DNA from: Campylorhamphus procurvoides
Taxonomy: Eukaryota > Chordata > Aves > Passeriformes > Dendrocolaptidae
Assembly (NCBI GenBank): GCA_013396655.1
Contig: WBMV01005979.1
Coordinates: 613,744 to 677,743, forward strand
Direction of reading: 5' to 3'
Length of the DNA: 64,000 bases
The notes beneath the pieces are model-generated. The model ran no database searches and had not been told where the DNA came from. It saw only the letters and a program-made list of their open reading frames with translations. Position numbers and translations under genes: made by a program. Of this stretch, positions 1 through 12,478 are shown in pieces; position 1 is the stretch's first letter, and every line of letters begins with the position of its first letter.

Positions 1-2405
1 TCTAAAAGTAAATGGCAGTTAGGTGTTTTCCAACTCTTCTTTTTCACTTTCTTCCCTCTGTTTTCTAATATTTGTTCATAAATTCTTTTAAAATGTATGC
101 TTGTGTGCTCATGACAATTTCTCTGTAACAAGAAATATATCAAAAATTTTTAACTTTTTTTTAAAATTTTTGTTTCATTCCCTCATATGCCTAGAATGTC
201 TAGAGCTTTTTTATTTTTTCCCCTTCTGTCTACTAGCCTTCAAAAGTAATTTGGTTTATATCTGTGAGAGAACATCTTGCAGGAACAGATATAAAGCTCT
301 GTCAAATGAACTTATCAAAAAACATGAGGTGTGACTTGATTTGAAGCATTTAAGGGCTTCTTTGTGGTACGAGTTTCTATAATAAAAGTCTTGTTAATTT
401 AGTGGCAAGAAACATTTTAAGAACAAATGGCCAAAAGCTGCAACAGGGAAAATTAAAAAATGAGATGTACTTTTTTAATAGAATGAAAATTGTTGTAAGA
501 ATTTACCCAGAAGTAGTAGTAGAGTATCTACATCTTTTTACTGCACATTTTTAACTAAAGATTTTGGATCAGTTTATATGGTCTTTAGCAGATCTAACCG
601 CAGGCAATTTCATTTGGAGGAATTATATAATTTGCTTAAATTTGAATACAACATTGAAAATGCATTTTGACAACTGCTGCCTTTTCAGATACCATTCAGA
701 GAAGAGCAAACTAGAGTTTTTCAAAGAAGTAGGTTAGGGGATACAAACGTTTTTTTCCCATTGCTGTTTTGTCAGTACACTATCACAGGTATTCAGTCTA
801 GAGCAGGCACTTTGTGAAATAATTGCATATAACGTCAGCATCAGGTCCTTAACCTAAAATCCCATTTGAACAGGTATTTTTTGAGCATTACAGTGTAACC
901 ATCACATAAGTGGAAGCGTGAATGTGTTTGTAATCGACTTCTCACATGGGCGTGAACATCACATCGCATTAATTACTTTCAGGGTTGTGCATCTGGTGAT
1001 GTAAACTTTTGCTTGCCGTCCCTGGTTTTGTTCTTAATGTCTTTGTTGTAGAGTCGTAGAACTTAGATCTTGTGTTTCTTTCAGTTGTAGATGTTTATGA
1101 ACCATATTGTGACATAAGGTGTTTTTCATTTGTGTCCTCCCATCTGATAAAGCCATTAATATGGTGAGCAATTTTGTGTGATAAATGCCATGGTATTTCC
1201 TCTTCTGTATGCAGAAATCAGAGCAAATAATTTTTTACAATGGCAAAAAAAATGGTAAAAAATGATAGTCTTTTTAATCACCTTTTAGTCAGAAACATCT
1301 TTCTTGAAAAAGGGACATGAATGAAAGGGGTAAAAGAACATTTATCTCATCTTCTGAAGGGGAAGAATAAAAAGTAGTTGTATGGGTGCTCTTGATATGG
1401 AGGGGCATTAGTTAAATTTAATGAAGTTTCGTCAGCAAGAAAGCTTTAATATATTTTTCTTATAAACATCACATCAATATTGTTTCTAGCAATTCTGTAA
1501 AACTAGCTTACAGTTTAGCAATTTAACTACCAAATCTACGATCAAATTAAGTGAATCAAATGTAAAATCAGATATATGTTTTTATTTGAGTGTTTCTTCA
1601 GTGTGATGATTGACACAACAAATAGCCTTGAAACTTAAAAGATAACTGGACATAATTGAATTTCTTAATTGCGCCAAGTTTGCTGAGCTTCATCAGAATT
1701 AATTTCTTTACTGTAGCAGTGGCATTGGTTAAATCTGTACACCAGTCTCTGAAGTTTACAGTAAAGTACAGAACGTAACCTAGTTTCTCTTCTCCCTCTC
1801 ATAATGAAAATACAAAGTAAAGGCTTTTTATAAGCGTATTTTGTAATGGAAATTTTAGCAGCCTTTTGAATGAACAATTATGTCTTTGTTTCCATGGAGC
1901 TAGCACTGAAATAGCTCAAGAGCAATGTGTTGGTATTAAGAATGCTATGTTAGGACTTTTTTGGGGAACTTTCCACTTGATCTGGTCAAGGCAATTTCAA
2001 TCAAAGAATTTGTCATAAAAATGTTAACTGACCAAAAGTAAAATTCAGGACAGTATTTGCTTTATTGAAGCTTTATTTAGTAAATGTTTTCTGTGCTCCT
2101 TCCTTCCCTGAATCCTTCCCATCAGCAATAGGAACTTTGTCACTTTTGTGTATAAACACTGAAGTGGTAACTTCACCTTTAGTCTCTCACCTGCAGGAGA
2201 TATGTGATGATACCCAGGTTTCTTGAGTTTGGGGGAGTACATTTCTATGTTTATTAAGAAGTGTACTTAATAAATTTCAGTTTAATGTGGTTGTGAAAAT
2301 GGAGCACAAGGGGAATAGTGGTGTGTTGAGATGATTTGTTTTTTTAAAGTTTGGGGTAATTAAACTGTTTTGTAGCCCTATATGGCTGTTTAGGGTGTCT
2401 CAAAG

Positions 2406-2650
2406 TATAGAGTCATAGAATCAGTTAGATTAGAGAAGGCCTCTAAGGTCATTGAGTCTCACTGTTAACCCAACACTGACAAGTCCACACTAAACTACAT
2501 CCCTCACTGACACACCTATATGTGTTTTAAATACCTTCAAAGGTGGCAGCTCAACCACATCCATGTGCAGCCTGTTCCAATGCTTGATAACCCTTTCAGT
2601 GAATAATTTCTTCTGTAAAATGTTTAGTGCTTCAAATCTCCTAGTTTTTC
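2406..2650 (-). mobile_element. CR1 LINE 3'-end fragment (minus strand)
   Basis: Read on the + strand it starts ATAGAGTCATAGAATCAG, the reverse complement of the avian CR1 3' tail. It continues with GGCCTCTAAGGTCATTGAGT and the 'GCCTGTTCCAATGC' and 'CCCTTTCAGTGAA' blocks typical of CR1 3' untranslated sequence. It is 5'-truncated, as nearly all CR1 copies are. The right-hand limit is approximate. Confidence 0.85.
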
Positions 2651-5600
2651 AGGGTGGTAGAACCTGAAACTGAAATCCTGAACCTGATGATTATTTTAGG
2701 ATAGGATTATAGTAGCTGTTTTTCAGCATAAGGAGGGTAATGAAAGCGACTAGTGAATACTGAAAGTGTAGTGTGTTTTCACCTGTGGGAGTCAGTTCAA
2801 AGTGGTCACTGATGACTGTGAAGGTATGTACTTCTCTCATGGGACCTGTTGTTTGCTGGGGAATAAGTTTCTTACTCTGCTCTCTCTCCACCACCTTAAA
2901 ACTCTTTCACGGCACCAGTCCAAAGGTCGCTGCTGTATCTCTTGGAAAGAAAGCCCTTAACCCAGATGTCACTCCATATTACCAGATTCTGATCTATATT
3001 TAGGAAAGTGTGTAGCTTGTATCTCAGCAGGGGGTATCAGAAGAAAACAAAAAGGAATTTGCTGTTTTTTTGTTCGCTTTCCTTTTAACCTGAGACTGGT
3101 AGCCTTAATGCATCATGTTAAAATATGTAGTGAGATTATCAAACACAGGCATATCCTTTATAGCTTGCAGAATAAAAGCAATGCATGTTCAGTGTCCAAT
3201 GTTTAACCAATTATTTCAAGGAACTTCAAAAATTTTACAGAGTATGTATCCTAAGCACTGTGTAGCTGATTTTTTTTCTAGCTGTGTCACTGTAGACTGT
3301 TTAATCTGGCCAATCTGGCATTCCTTTCTTTCAAGACAGTCTAGTACACATGGATTTGGGAAATACCTGGGGCTTCAGCAGCTGTAGCACTTGAAAAGCC
3401 TTCTGAGATGCCTATTCTGTACATGAGTAAGGCGGAGCTTACTTTAGCTCTGAATACTTGCTAAAGTACCTGGTTGTCTGACCTTCATCCAGCCATCTTT
3501 TTTCTTTACACTTAAGTATTTACGCTTGACTTTGCTCACTGTCTGATGTTCAGCTCAAACCTTGGCTGTGTTCCTGCCTTGCTTTTTGAGTCGGCTGCAT
3601 CCAAGTAGTGCCTCTCTGACTTGAACTGTTCATTTGGACTGTGTTATGTTAAACTTCTGTAGCTGAAGAAACTTTGTGTTTCTTTAGCAAATAGTGAGAA
3701 GAGGATAGTTTCAACCATAACGTATTTGTCAAATATTTATTTATATCAATAGTCAAAATCCTTAAGAATCAGATGACTCAGCTTGCATGAGTCAAACAAT
3801 TTTACCTACACATGAAACCTTTTGAGGAGGTTGTGTGTACTTCTGTAGCTACTTGTTCTTTATCTTGGCGCCATCTCCCATGTTGGTTTGAATTTGAGTA
3901 ATATGAACAAAAATGTGTTATTTTCATTGTTATTTTCTCCCTTAATTAATTAAAAATGGCTTTGAAATGTCTATCTAGTCTATTTAAGATTTTAAAAAGG
4001 CTTCTGCATGGAAAGATTAGTCCTTTTTTCAGTCAAGGTTATAAAACTCAGTTAAATAGATGTTCTGAAGTTTACTAAGTCTCTTGCGAAGGGTAGGCTG
4101 TTTTTAATAAAATTGAGAAACTAGTATTTTTGTATGTTCAAGGTTAAATATTAAGTGTTGTTGAATAAAGGTATGCATAAACTGAATTCTCAACATTTAC
4201 TGATACTCCAGATTATCTGTTGACTCCTTTTCATAATCAGGTAGATTGCTTGGAGGCTATTCTTGTGGTCCCCAACCAGAATTATCCTGTTACCTTCTTA
4301 AAGGTTCTACCTGATAACCTGCAGTATGAATCACCACCTTTTGTTCTCTCTGAAAACAGGGCAGTGTATTGAAACCTTTTGGTATAAATTTGGGGTTTAC
4401 TTATAGTTCACCTACATATACATACACGCACTTTTTGCAGTTGAAATATTTACAAAAGCCTGAGCACAACTGAAAGAAGCTGAGCTTGCATACTGTAATT
4501 GGGGTAGCACTGGAGTCTGATTACTTCATAGATAGCTGTCTTCTAGGAGATGGCATGTGAGGTGCATTATCAGGGCTTTCCTAGCATTTTTCCTGTGCTT
4601 GAATTTGGTAATATGCATCCCTTATGCATGTCATCTTCAGTTACCCAGTGTTGACTATATTCCCATTTTCAATGTGATAAATTCTGGACATATTCTGGAA
4701 ATAAATATTTGAAGAAGGAAATTGAGAAGTATTCATACTCTCTGCAGTTAAGCTCATTTCTGCATGTTGTAAATCACTATTGAAGAGCTGAGAGATCCAT
4801 GTAGCTTATACTTGTGTAGTGTAGAACAGTACCAAGATGTGTTGGTATTTTCAATTTTGAACATATACTTTCATAATTTTCTCAGATTGGATTTTGTCTT
4901 TCACAACCATTTGCAAGACTGCTAATGTTTAGACAGTTTTTGTAAAGAAATCTTAATAGCTTTACTTAGTAGCTATGTAGAATACTCTGCTTTCTGTAAT
5001 TCGAAGCTGCCTGTGTTGTTGTTGCTGATTTTTCTCCTTTGAAAAGATGGAAATTGCTTTTCTTTTTAGTTTTTTTCCCAGATTTGACAATTTCAAATTA
5101 AAACAGAAGGAAAAATACCCTGTGATACTTCAGTGTCTTACAGCTTGTGTAAGAAACTGTAAGCATCTGACCATAGTGGCTTTTGTTATAAAATGTGATA
5201 GATAAGGCATTTAGTCATCCATGTCTTTTGTCACATGATTTCTTGTTTTCACATATTGTGAGTGTTAAGTCTAGTTTGATTGTGCCCACATACATGTTAA
5301 AATGCCTTTATTCTAAAGACTGGCATATTTTCATTCTTTTTACAGCATGGAACTTTTAACCTGGGACAATTTAGTATTTGTTTTTTTAAACATGTTACAA
5401 GTTGATGTTTATTGTCTTGTGGTTCTAGTTGCTGCTGATATTACAGTAAACACCTGTGCTGCATGAAAACATAAATAGTAGTTAAAATATGAAATATGTT
5501 TAAGTGCTCAGTGTGTTAAGACTTACACAGCTTTCTTGCATGTCAGTAACATTAACTGTCCAAACTGTATGTAAGAGAGAAGTTTCCAGTAAATCTGTAA

Positions 5601-5956
5601 TAATATGAAGTCACCAGAAACTGAGTAAAGCACCTGATACAGAAAATTCCATTTTAAATTTCAAAAAGGACAAAAAAAAATGCTTGGAGATCTGTCTAGA
5701 GTAGTAGTGGAAATTTTGTGGTCTAGAGGGAGAGAGGTTGGTTGTTGAGTTTTGATGATAGAGGTAGTAACATGCTACTTTGGCATTGCCATCTATAACT
5801 ATACTGTGTGAGTCAATGGCTTGTGAGAACTGAATGACTCAAACACATTGTGCGATGTCTCTCAGTTGAAATTTGGCTGTGTCTTTACCACTGATGTAAG
5901 CTTGATTTAAGCTGCAACCCATGTTATTCTTCAGTCATTTCTTAGACACAAATTAT

Positions 5957-7172
5957 CACAGAATATCTAGATTAAGAAGGGACCCATAAGCATCATCAAG
6001 TCCAATACTGTTCCTCACAGGACTAACTCAAACTAAACCATATGACTAACAAAGAGCGTCATCCAGACACTCCTGAACTGTGAGAGTTTTGGTGCTGTGA
6101 CTACTTCCTTGGGGAGTTTATTACAGTGAAGACCACTGTCTTAGTGAAGAAGTTTTTTTCTAATGTCCAATCTGAGCTTCCTCTGATGAAGCTTCATTCT
6201 ATTTACTCATGTCCTATGGTTGGTCACCATAGAGAAAGATCAACACCTCCCACTCCACTACTCCCCTTGAGGAAGGTGTAAAACGTGCTGAAGTTACCTC
6301 TCAGCGAGGAGGTGACTCCTCAGCCTTCTCTTCTCTGAGCTGAACAAACCAATTGACCTTAGCTGGTTCTCATGAGTCTTTACCCTCAAGACCTTTCACT
6401 ATCTTGGTTACTCTCCAATGGACACACCCTTGCATTGTGGTGCCCAAAACTGCACACAATATCCAAGGTGAGGCTGTCCCAGTGCAGAGCAGAGCAGAGC
6501 AATTCCCTCACTCAACCAGCTTGCAATGCTTTGCCTAGTGCCCCCCAGGACACAGTTGGCCCTTTTGGCTTCCAGTGCACACTGTTGACTGATATTCAAC
6601 TTACCATCAGCCAGAACCCCCAGATTCCTTTCCACAGGGCTGTTGTCCAACCTGTTGTTCCCCAGGTTGTACATATAACCAGGATTACATCCATCCCAGG
6701 TGGAGAACCCAATACTTGCTCTTGTTAAATTTCATGCGTTTCATAACTTCCCAGCTCTCTAGTCTATCAAGATCTCTTTGTAGGGTGTCTCTACCCTCAA
6801 GGGAGTCCATAACTCCTCCTAATTTAATGCAAACAGCAAAGATGCTTAACATTGTATTCCTGTGTTCCGATAATTTATAAAAACGTTTCATAGCTCTTGC
6901 CCCAAGATTGAGTCCCAGAGAGCTCCAATGGTGACTGACTGCCAGCCTGATGTGACCCCATTTACTACAAGCCTTTGAGCGCAACCTGTCAGCTGGTTGC
7001 TCATCTAACATATTATGGACTTGTCTAGCTGTGTGCTGAACATTTAGTATGGAAGGATGCTGTAAGAGATGGTATCAAAAGTTGCTGAAATAAAAAAAAA
7101 AAAGGCACATCTACTGATTTCCCTTAGCCAACTTGTTGGGTGGCCTTGTCATAAAGGGAAATTAAGTTAGAA
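5957..7172 (-). mobile_element. CR1 LINE fragment with decayed ORF2 C-terminus (minus strand)
   Basis: The lower-coordinate end matches the CR1 3' end (ATCACAGAATATCTAGATTA, CATCAAGTCCAA). Further right, the - strand encodes recognisable pieces of the CR1 reverse transcriptase C-terminal region: VERNLGVLADGKLNISQQCA, then RDLDRLESWEVMKRMKFN and WVLHLG. Two open pieces (6408-6674 and 6685-7011) are remnants, interrupted by frameshifts and by an AGAGC expansion near 6484-6500, so the element is dead. The 5' end (right side) is approximate. Confidence 0.88.
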
Positions 7173-8339
7173 AAACAGAAACACATAGTTATAGAGAGGT
7201 TGAACCGCCATGTAATGAACAACCTTTTGAAACACAAAATAGATTCAGCTAATTCAGCACTAACAGTCAATCTCCATGTGTCTATGTCCCTAGCTTTTCT
7301 GGATTGAGATAAAATTCAGGTTATTGATATCAGGAAAAATAGATTTTATGTTGTTGATTAAATAGTTTTATTAGTGGATTTAATAAATAATGATTCATTT
7401 TAAATTACACATTATTGAATATATATGTTTATATGCAACTGTAGTGTCTCTTAGATTTAGGACAATTGTTTTAAAGAGATGGGCATCGTAAAATAGTAAA
7501 ACAAGGTGGGAAAAACATTAGCTTTCTTGTAGCATTTTTCAGGATTTTTAAAAATTCCATTCTGCCAGTGATCTCAAATAAGCTTCAAATGCTACTTAGG
7601 ATACCTAATTATACATTAAATGCATGTAGTTAAAAAATATAAATATTCTGACAAAAAATTATAGTATTTTTATACTGGTATTAAGACTACTGGTATTAAG
7701 ATGAGCCTGCTAAATGTGTTTTATAGAATACGTTTGGATACATTTTTAAGAATCTTGTAAGTTCATTTTCCTGAAGAAACTGATGTAATTTGAAAATAAT
7801 TAACAATGATGTAATATCTAAAAGCACCTATCTAATGTCTATATTGTAAATATGATTTGGTATATCAAGAAGGTAATCAGATGAGAGAGCTTTGTGGAAA
7901 TTGCAATTAGTCCTAAGATATTTAAAATGTCTTGAGCCAGCAAGGGTTATGTGAATTTCAGTAATTGGATACTTTACACCAACTTGGTAGTTTAGATAGC
8001 TGCCTTTTTTTTTTTCTTTTCTTTTTTTTTGCCTGTTAGAATTAAGGACATGCTGTCTTGCTCTTATGTCCCTCAGACTCTGAGGTATTTTTGCATATAA
8101 ACTTAGCCTTTCATATATAGTTTATCTATTACAGTTTTTACATTTTTATTTTAATTTGAGTAGCTGAAATTTTTTCTTAAAAATGCAATTAAGGTGACTT
8201 TTGTTAATTAACAACACAATGAGTTTCTTAAAATTCTAAATAAAATCAGAGCAGATTACATAATAAGGCAATTTGAGTGTTTCTCAATAGGGACTCTCCT
8301 TTAAATGTGCTTGTGCCCTAAGTGAGTTAAGTTTACTCA

Positions 8340-8830
8340 AGTGTATCCTGTGCATACCGTGTGTCCACTTGTTCTGGGACAAGCCTAAAAACCGTGACGC
8401 TCCCCACTTGTCTCTTCTACCAGGTGAGCAAGATGGTATCTAATAGCATTCAATCCGTGATACTGCAATCTCAGATCTTTAACCCGTCCCTCCACCCAAG
8501 GCAATGTAATCTTAACCTTTGGAATCTTTACAATCTTTACTGATTTTAAATTAATTAAACCTCCTCCTGTAGTACCAGTAGAGAGTGGTTGACATGGCCC
8601 TTAAACTAGACCAAAAACCCTCTCTCCCACCCTATGACTTCTCCCCGTGTTGGACATGGGTCTCTGCAGTTGGACTGACAGCTTGCACTGCCTTGTTCAG
8701 CATGGCCACTGCTACCAGAACCTTGGGGGGTGAATTTTGCATGTGTCAAGCTGCTCTTGCATTGCAGCAACTACTTAGCTTTGATCGACATCAGGTTAGG
8801 ATGGAGGCTGGTAAATAAAAAGCATCTTTA
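8340..8830. other. Unassigned C-rich block, possible old LTR or retroposed sequence
   Basis: The segment is visibly richer in C and G than its flanks, and runs of CCC, several CG dinucleotides and two short open frames occur in it (8361-8543 and 8585-8818). It ends at GGTAAATAAAAAGCATCTTT, which includes an AATAAA. I recognise no protein. It could be a decayed LTR ending near a poly(A) signal, a processed pseudogene, or simply an unusual intronic block. Confidence 0.3.
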
Positions 8831-11800
8831 TTAATGAGGGAAGAATGAAATTTAAATTTCTTCCTGTCAATCAGACTTGCAGTATGCTGGTAAAATGCGG
8901 GTCTGAGTCAACAGCAAAGGGAGGGGGAAGTGTCTATGCTAGATCAAATTTGCATCAATATTGTCACTGGTATTGGAAATAGTATTATTTAAAGTACCAG
9001 AGATTACTTTTCAGCACAGAAGAGATATTTGGAAGTTATGTGACAATATCTTAATGGATGGTTCTTTCCACACAGAACTCCATAGGAGAACCATTCAGAA
9101 TTGCCCTCAAATTTTCTTTGGGACTGAAGAGGGAGTGACATATGCTGCTTAAGGTTAAGGTGAAGTTTGACACCAGAAGTTTCACTGGAACTTCTTGGAG
9201 GACAAACTGATAGTGATAAATGTTCTTGACACTGCTGTACATCATTTGCAAAGGTTGTGATTCTGAGTAGGTGTAATAACCTTGGTACAAAAAAATTAGA
9301 GCATGCCCTGTTTTATTTTGGGAGTGGTCCCAAAAAGTTGAGAGGAATACTGGAAGGAGAGATGCTTGGACTTCTGATCAAGATTTTACAGCCAGTTTAA
9401 TGACTATGCTCTTGCAAAGTTATTCTCATCTGTTTACAGATAGGATGAATTAGCATACCCATTTCTGATTATTACCTATTTGATTAGAGAGCACTGAAAT
9501 AAATTTTCTATTTTGCTAGTTGATAGTGGCTTCTGAAGATCTCACTTCTGAAGGAGCTTTTATGGATTATGATTATTTAAATAGCTGTGCTTTTTCTGTT
9601 TATATAACTGTTCCATTTCCTCTGGATTAAGAATCAAGTGCTGATTCTGTTTTACACCAGACAAAAGGGGAAAATCACATTAGCCATATTAATCATAATG
9701 AAATAAGACATAGATCTCTGAATATGTTTGGGGACATTTTAAAATAAATTCAAATATCTTTATTAATTAGCTATAAAATATAAATTAATATTAAATATTC
9801 ATTAAAGTAAACCAATGCATTTCATAAGGTAAAAATACAGAATAGCTTGCTGTTCTCAAAGTATCTTTGCTGCTCTTTAACATTTCACATATTCAAGTTT
9901 CAATTTGGGGTGTTTAAAATGGGATCTGGAAAGTCCTTTTGATAGATTCTGCTGGTTTTATGGCATTAAATATTTTTAAATAGTGAACTGTAACTACAGT
10001 TCCTTTTTATATTTTATTCCCCTTTCTAAATTGTATAGGAAGTTGAAAAGGGATGGAAAGTAACTGAATCCAGCTGTTTGAATAGACCTTGTTTAGAAGT
10101 CCTTTCCTTTTATTACTGCTTAGTAATTAATACTTTCCCCCAAACTCTGAATATGTTTAAGTTCTTTTGAGATGATGAAATATCAAGTTTGACTGGTGTT
10201 TCATATGAATTACTTCTAATTTGATTTTTTTCCTTTTTCGTTTCTTTTTTTTTTTTTACTTTCTCATTTCATTTGGGTGATGGGGAATTTTTTAATTTAA
10301 TTTTAATAAGGAAGGTGCATTAAACTCCTTTTGTTCTAATTTCTTTTGTAAAATGTGATTGAAGAGTATGTTAGGCATCACCAAACATAATCACTTGAAA
10401 TGAAAACTGTGATAATTTTAGAACCAAAGTCTTCATTAATAAGACATGGCTACATAGAAGGAGTATGATTAAAAATGCATTCTGGTGTGAAAAAACCCTC
10501 TTTTCTTACAGACCTTCCTCTTTTTTTTTTAATTCTTCTTACTAAGAAGTTAATAATTTACTTCTGATGAGTAGAGGTAAATTCTATTTAGATACTGAGA
10601 AAAAAATTGTCATCAAATTTTTTGTACTTTGGCTTTTTTTTTTTAACGAAGAAGAGTACAATTTTCTCTTTTAATGCAATGAAGAACACTTGATTTTCCT
10701 CCATTGTGTAAGATCTACCCCTGTAATTACTAGCACTTCATCTCTAGTTGTCTTTTAATCAAATCAAATAATAGGTGATCTCAGTTTTACCCAGTTACAT
10801 GATGCCTTGATAAGCATTCCTAGTTACAGATAGAGCTGTGTAATTAGATTTGCAGATGGAGTGTTTGAAACTCAAACCACAGGAATATTGTTTTCAAAAT
10901 CTGGGTTTGAGTCATGGAGAGATCATAGAAGAGAATCCTTAAGTGTTCCCTCCAAGCTTCAGCCTGCATTGGTTGAGTAAATGATGAATAGGTGGAGAAT
11001 CAAAACATGGAAGAAATGATAAGACATGATGGAGTGTTTTGCTGAAAAAATATTGTTGCCTCTTCGTCATATTTTTTGGAAGCACTTCTCTTTTTTTCTT
11101 TTCAGTGAACAAGCTAAAGGATAATGTGCTGTTGAGAGAATGGTACCTTTTCTGTTTTAATCTTGTTTGAGGGAGAAGAGAGTTTAGTATCCTAATTCCT
11201 TATTAGTAGAATTATCCTTTCAGTTAAAACTGTGTTTAGCAATTACTAATAAATATAGCTTACAATGGGAGGCGTAAACAGGAAAGATGTTTGGTGGTGT
11301 TGACAAAGAGGTGCTTCTGTTACTGCATTTGTGTTGTGCACATATTTACAAGAATGAGTATGTGGTGCAGTTAACATTTTTCAATGGTTTTTCAGAAGTC
11401 TATTTCCTCCTTATCTCCTAAGGAGTTATAGAAGGTCTAACTTAATTTTATATCTGCTACTCTATATTAACTGTGCACTCTCACAAATGTTCTTATAAAT
11501 GGCCTTGCAGTTATGTTAGCTTTGTGGAAAACGTTTTGGTTAATAGTAGCAATCAAAAAGGCAAATTAAATATTAGGAAACATTAATAAGGAAAAGATGA
11601 GCAATACAAGATTCATTTTTATGAAAATCTATGAATTAATTATATGTCTGTATTTTGAATGTTGGATGAAGTTCTAGTGATTTCCAGTCTCAAAAGAATA
11701 TATTAGAACTAACAAAAAGTATGAGGGGTAAGAAGCATGCTTAAACATGGATTTCAGATGAGGAGTGACTAATAAAGTAGGATTGTTCAGCTTGGAAAAA

Positions 11801-12463
11801 AGTTGACCAAGTGTATTTGAAAGAGAGGTGAATAAAGGGAAGAATGTGATAGAAAACACCGGTTTTCTGCTTTTCAAAGTGTAAGTAGAGGGCTGAAATT
11901 AAATAATCCTGTAGCAGATGTATAACAAGATACTTCTGCAGAAATCATAGAGAAAATGTGTTACTCATTAACTCATTACTATGGGCTGTAAAGAATCTAA
12001 AAAGTTAAGAGTTCAGAAACTAATCAGATAAATTAATGGAAGAGAATCCCTTGGCTTATTGAAACAAAGATGTTACTTCTGGAGCAAGAAATTCCCATGT
12101 CACAAGTACTGGGAGATTAGGATCCCATAATGGAGATGATTCAGTATATGCCTATGCTGCTTTTACACTTTTTGCAGATACTTGGCCTTTCATCACTAAG
12201 TTTCAAATGCTGAGATATTTTATGTAATGAAGATGCAACAAGCTTCTTACATAAGGGAAACTGTGACCACTAATAAATTGTTTCTTATGCTTATTTATCT
12301 GCCCTCCCGTTTCCTCTGTTAAAATTATCCTTTGTGGTTAGAGTTGCATAATTGTCATCCCCTATTCTGCTTTATAATTCTGGCCCTTGTTCTTGCCTGT
12401 GTTATCATTTTTAAATTAAAGAGAAGATTTCATTGGATGAAGAGCTGAATACTAAATTGAAAA

Positions 12464-12478
12464 GGGGGGGAGGGGGGG
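12464..12478. repeat. Poly(G) tract with one A interruption
   Basis: Seven G, one A, seven G in an otherwise AT-rich stretch of intron 1. It is too short to define a G-quadruplex by the usual four-run rule unless the runs are subdivided. Confidence 0.9.

Noticed and set aside
6408..7011. Adjacent - strand open frames resembling a protein-coding gene
   Set aside because: They are decayed CR1 reverse transcriptase sequence inside the larger CR1 fragment.
12464..12478. G-quadruplex
   Set aside because: Only two G runs of seven separated by one A are present; a four-run structure would require splitting these runs with minimal loops.
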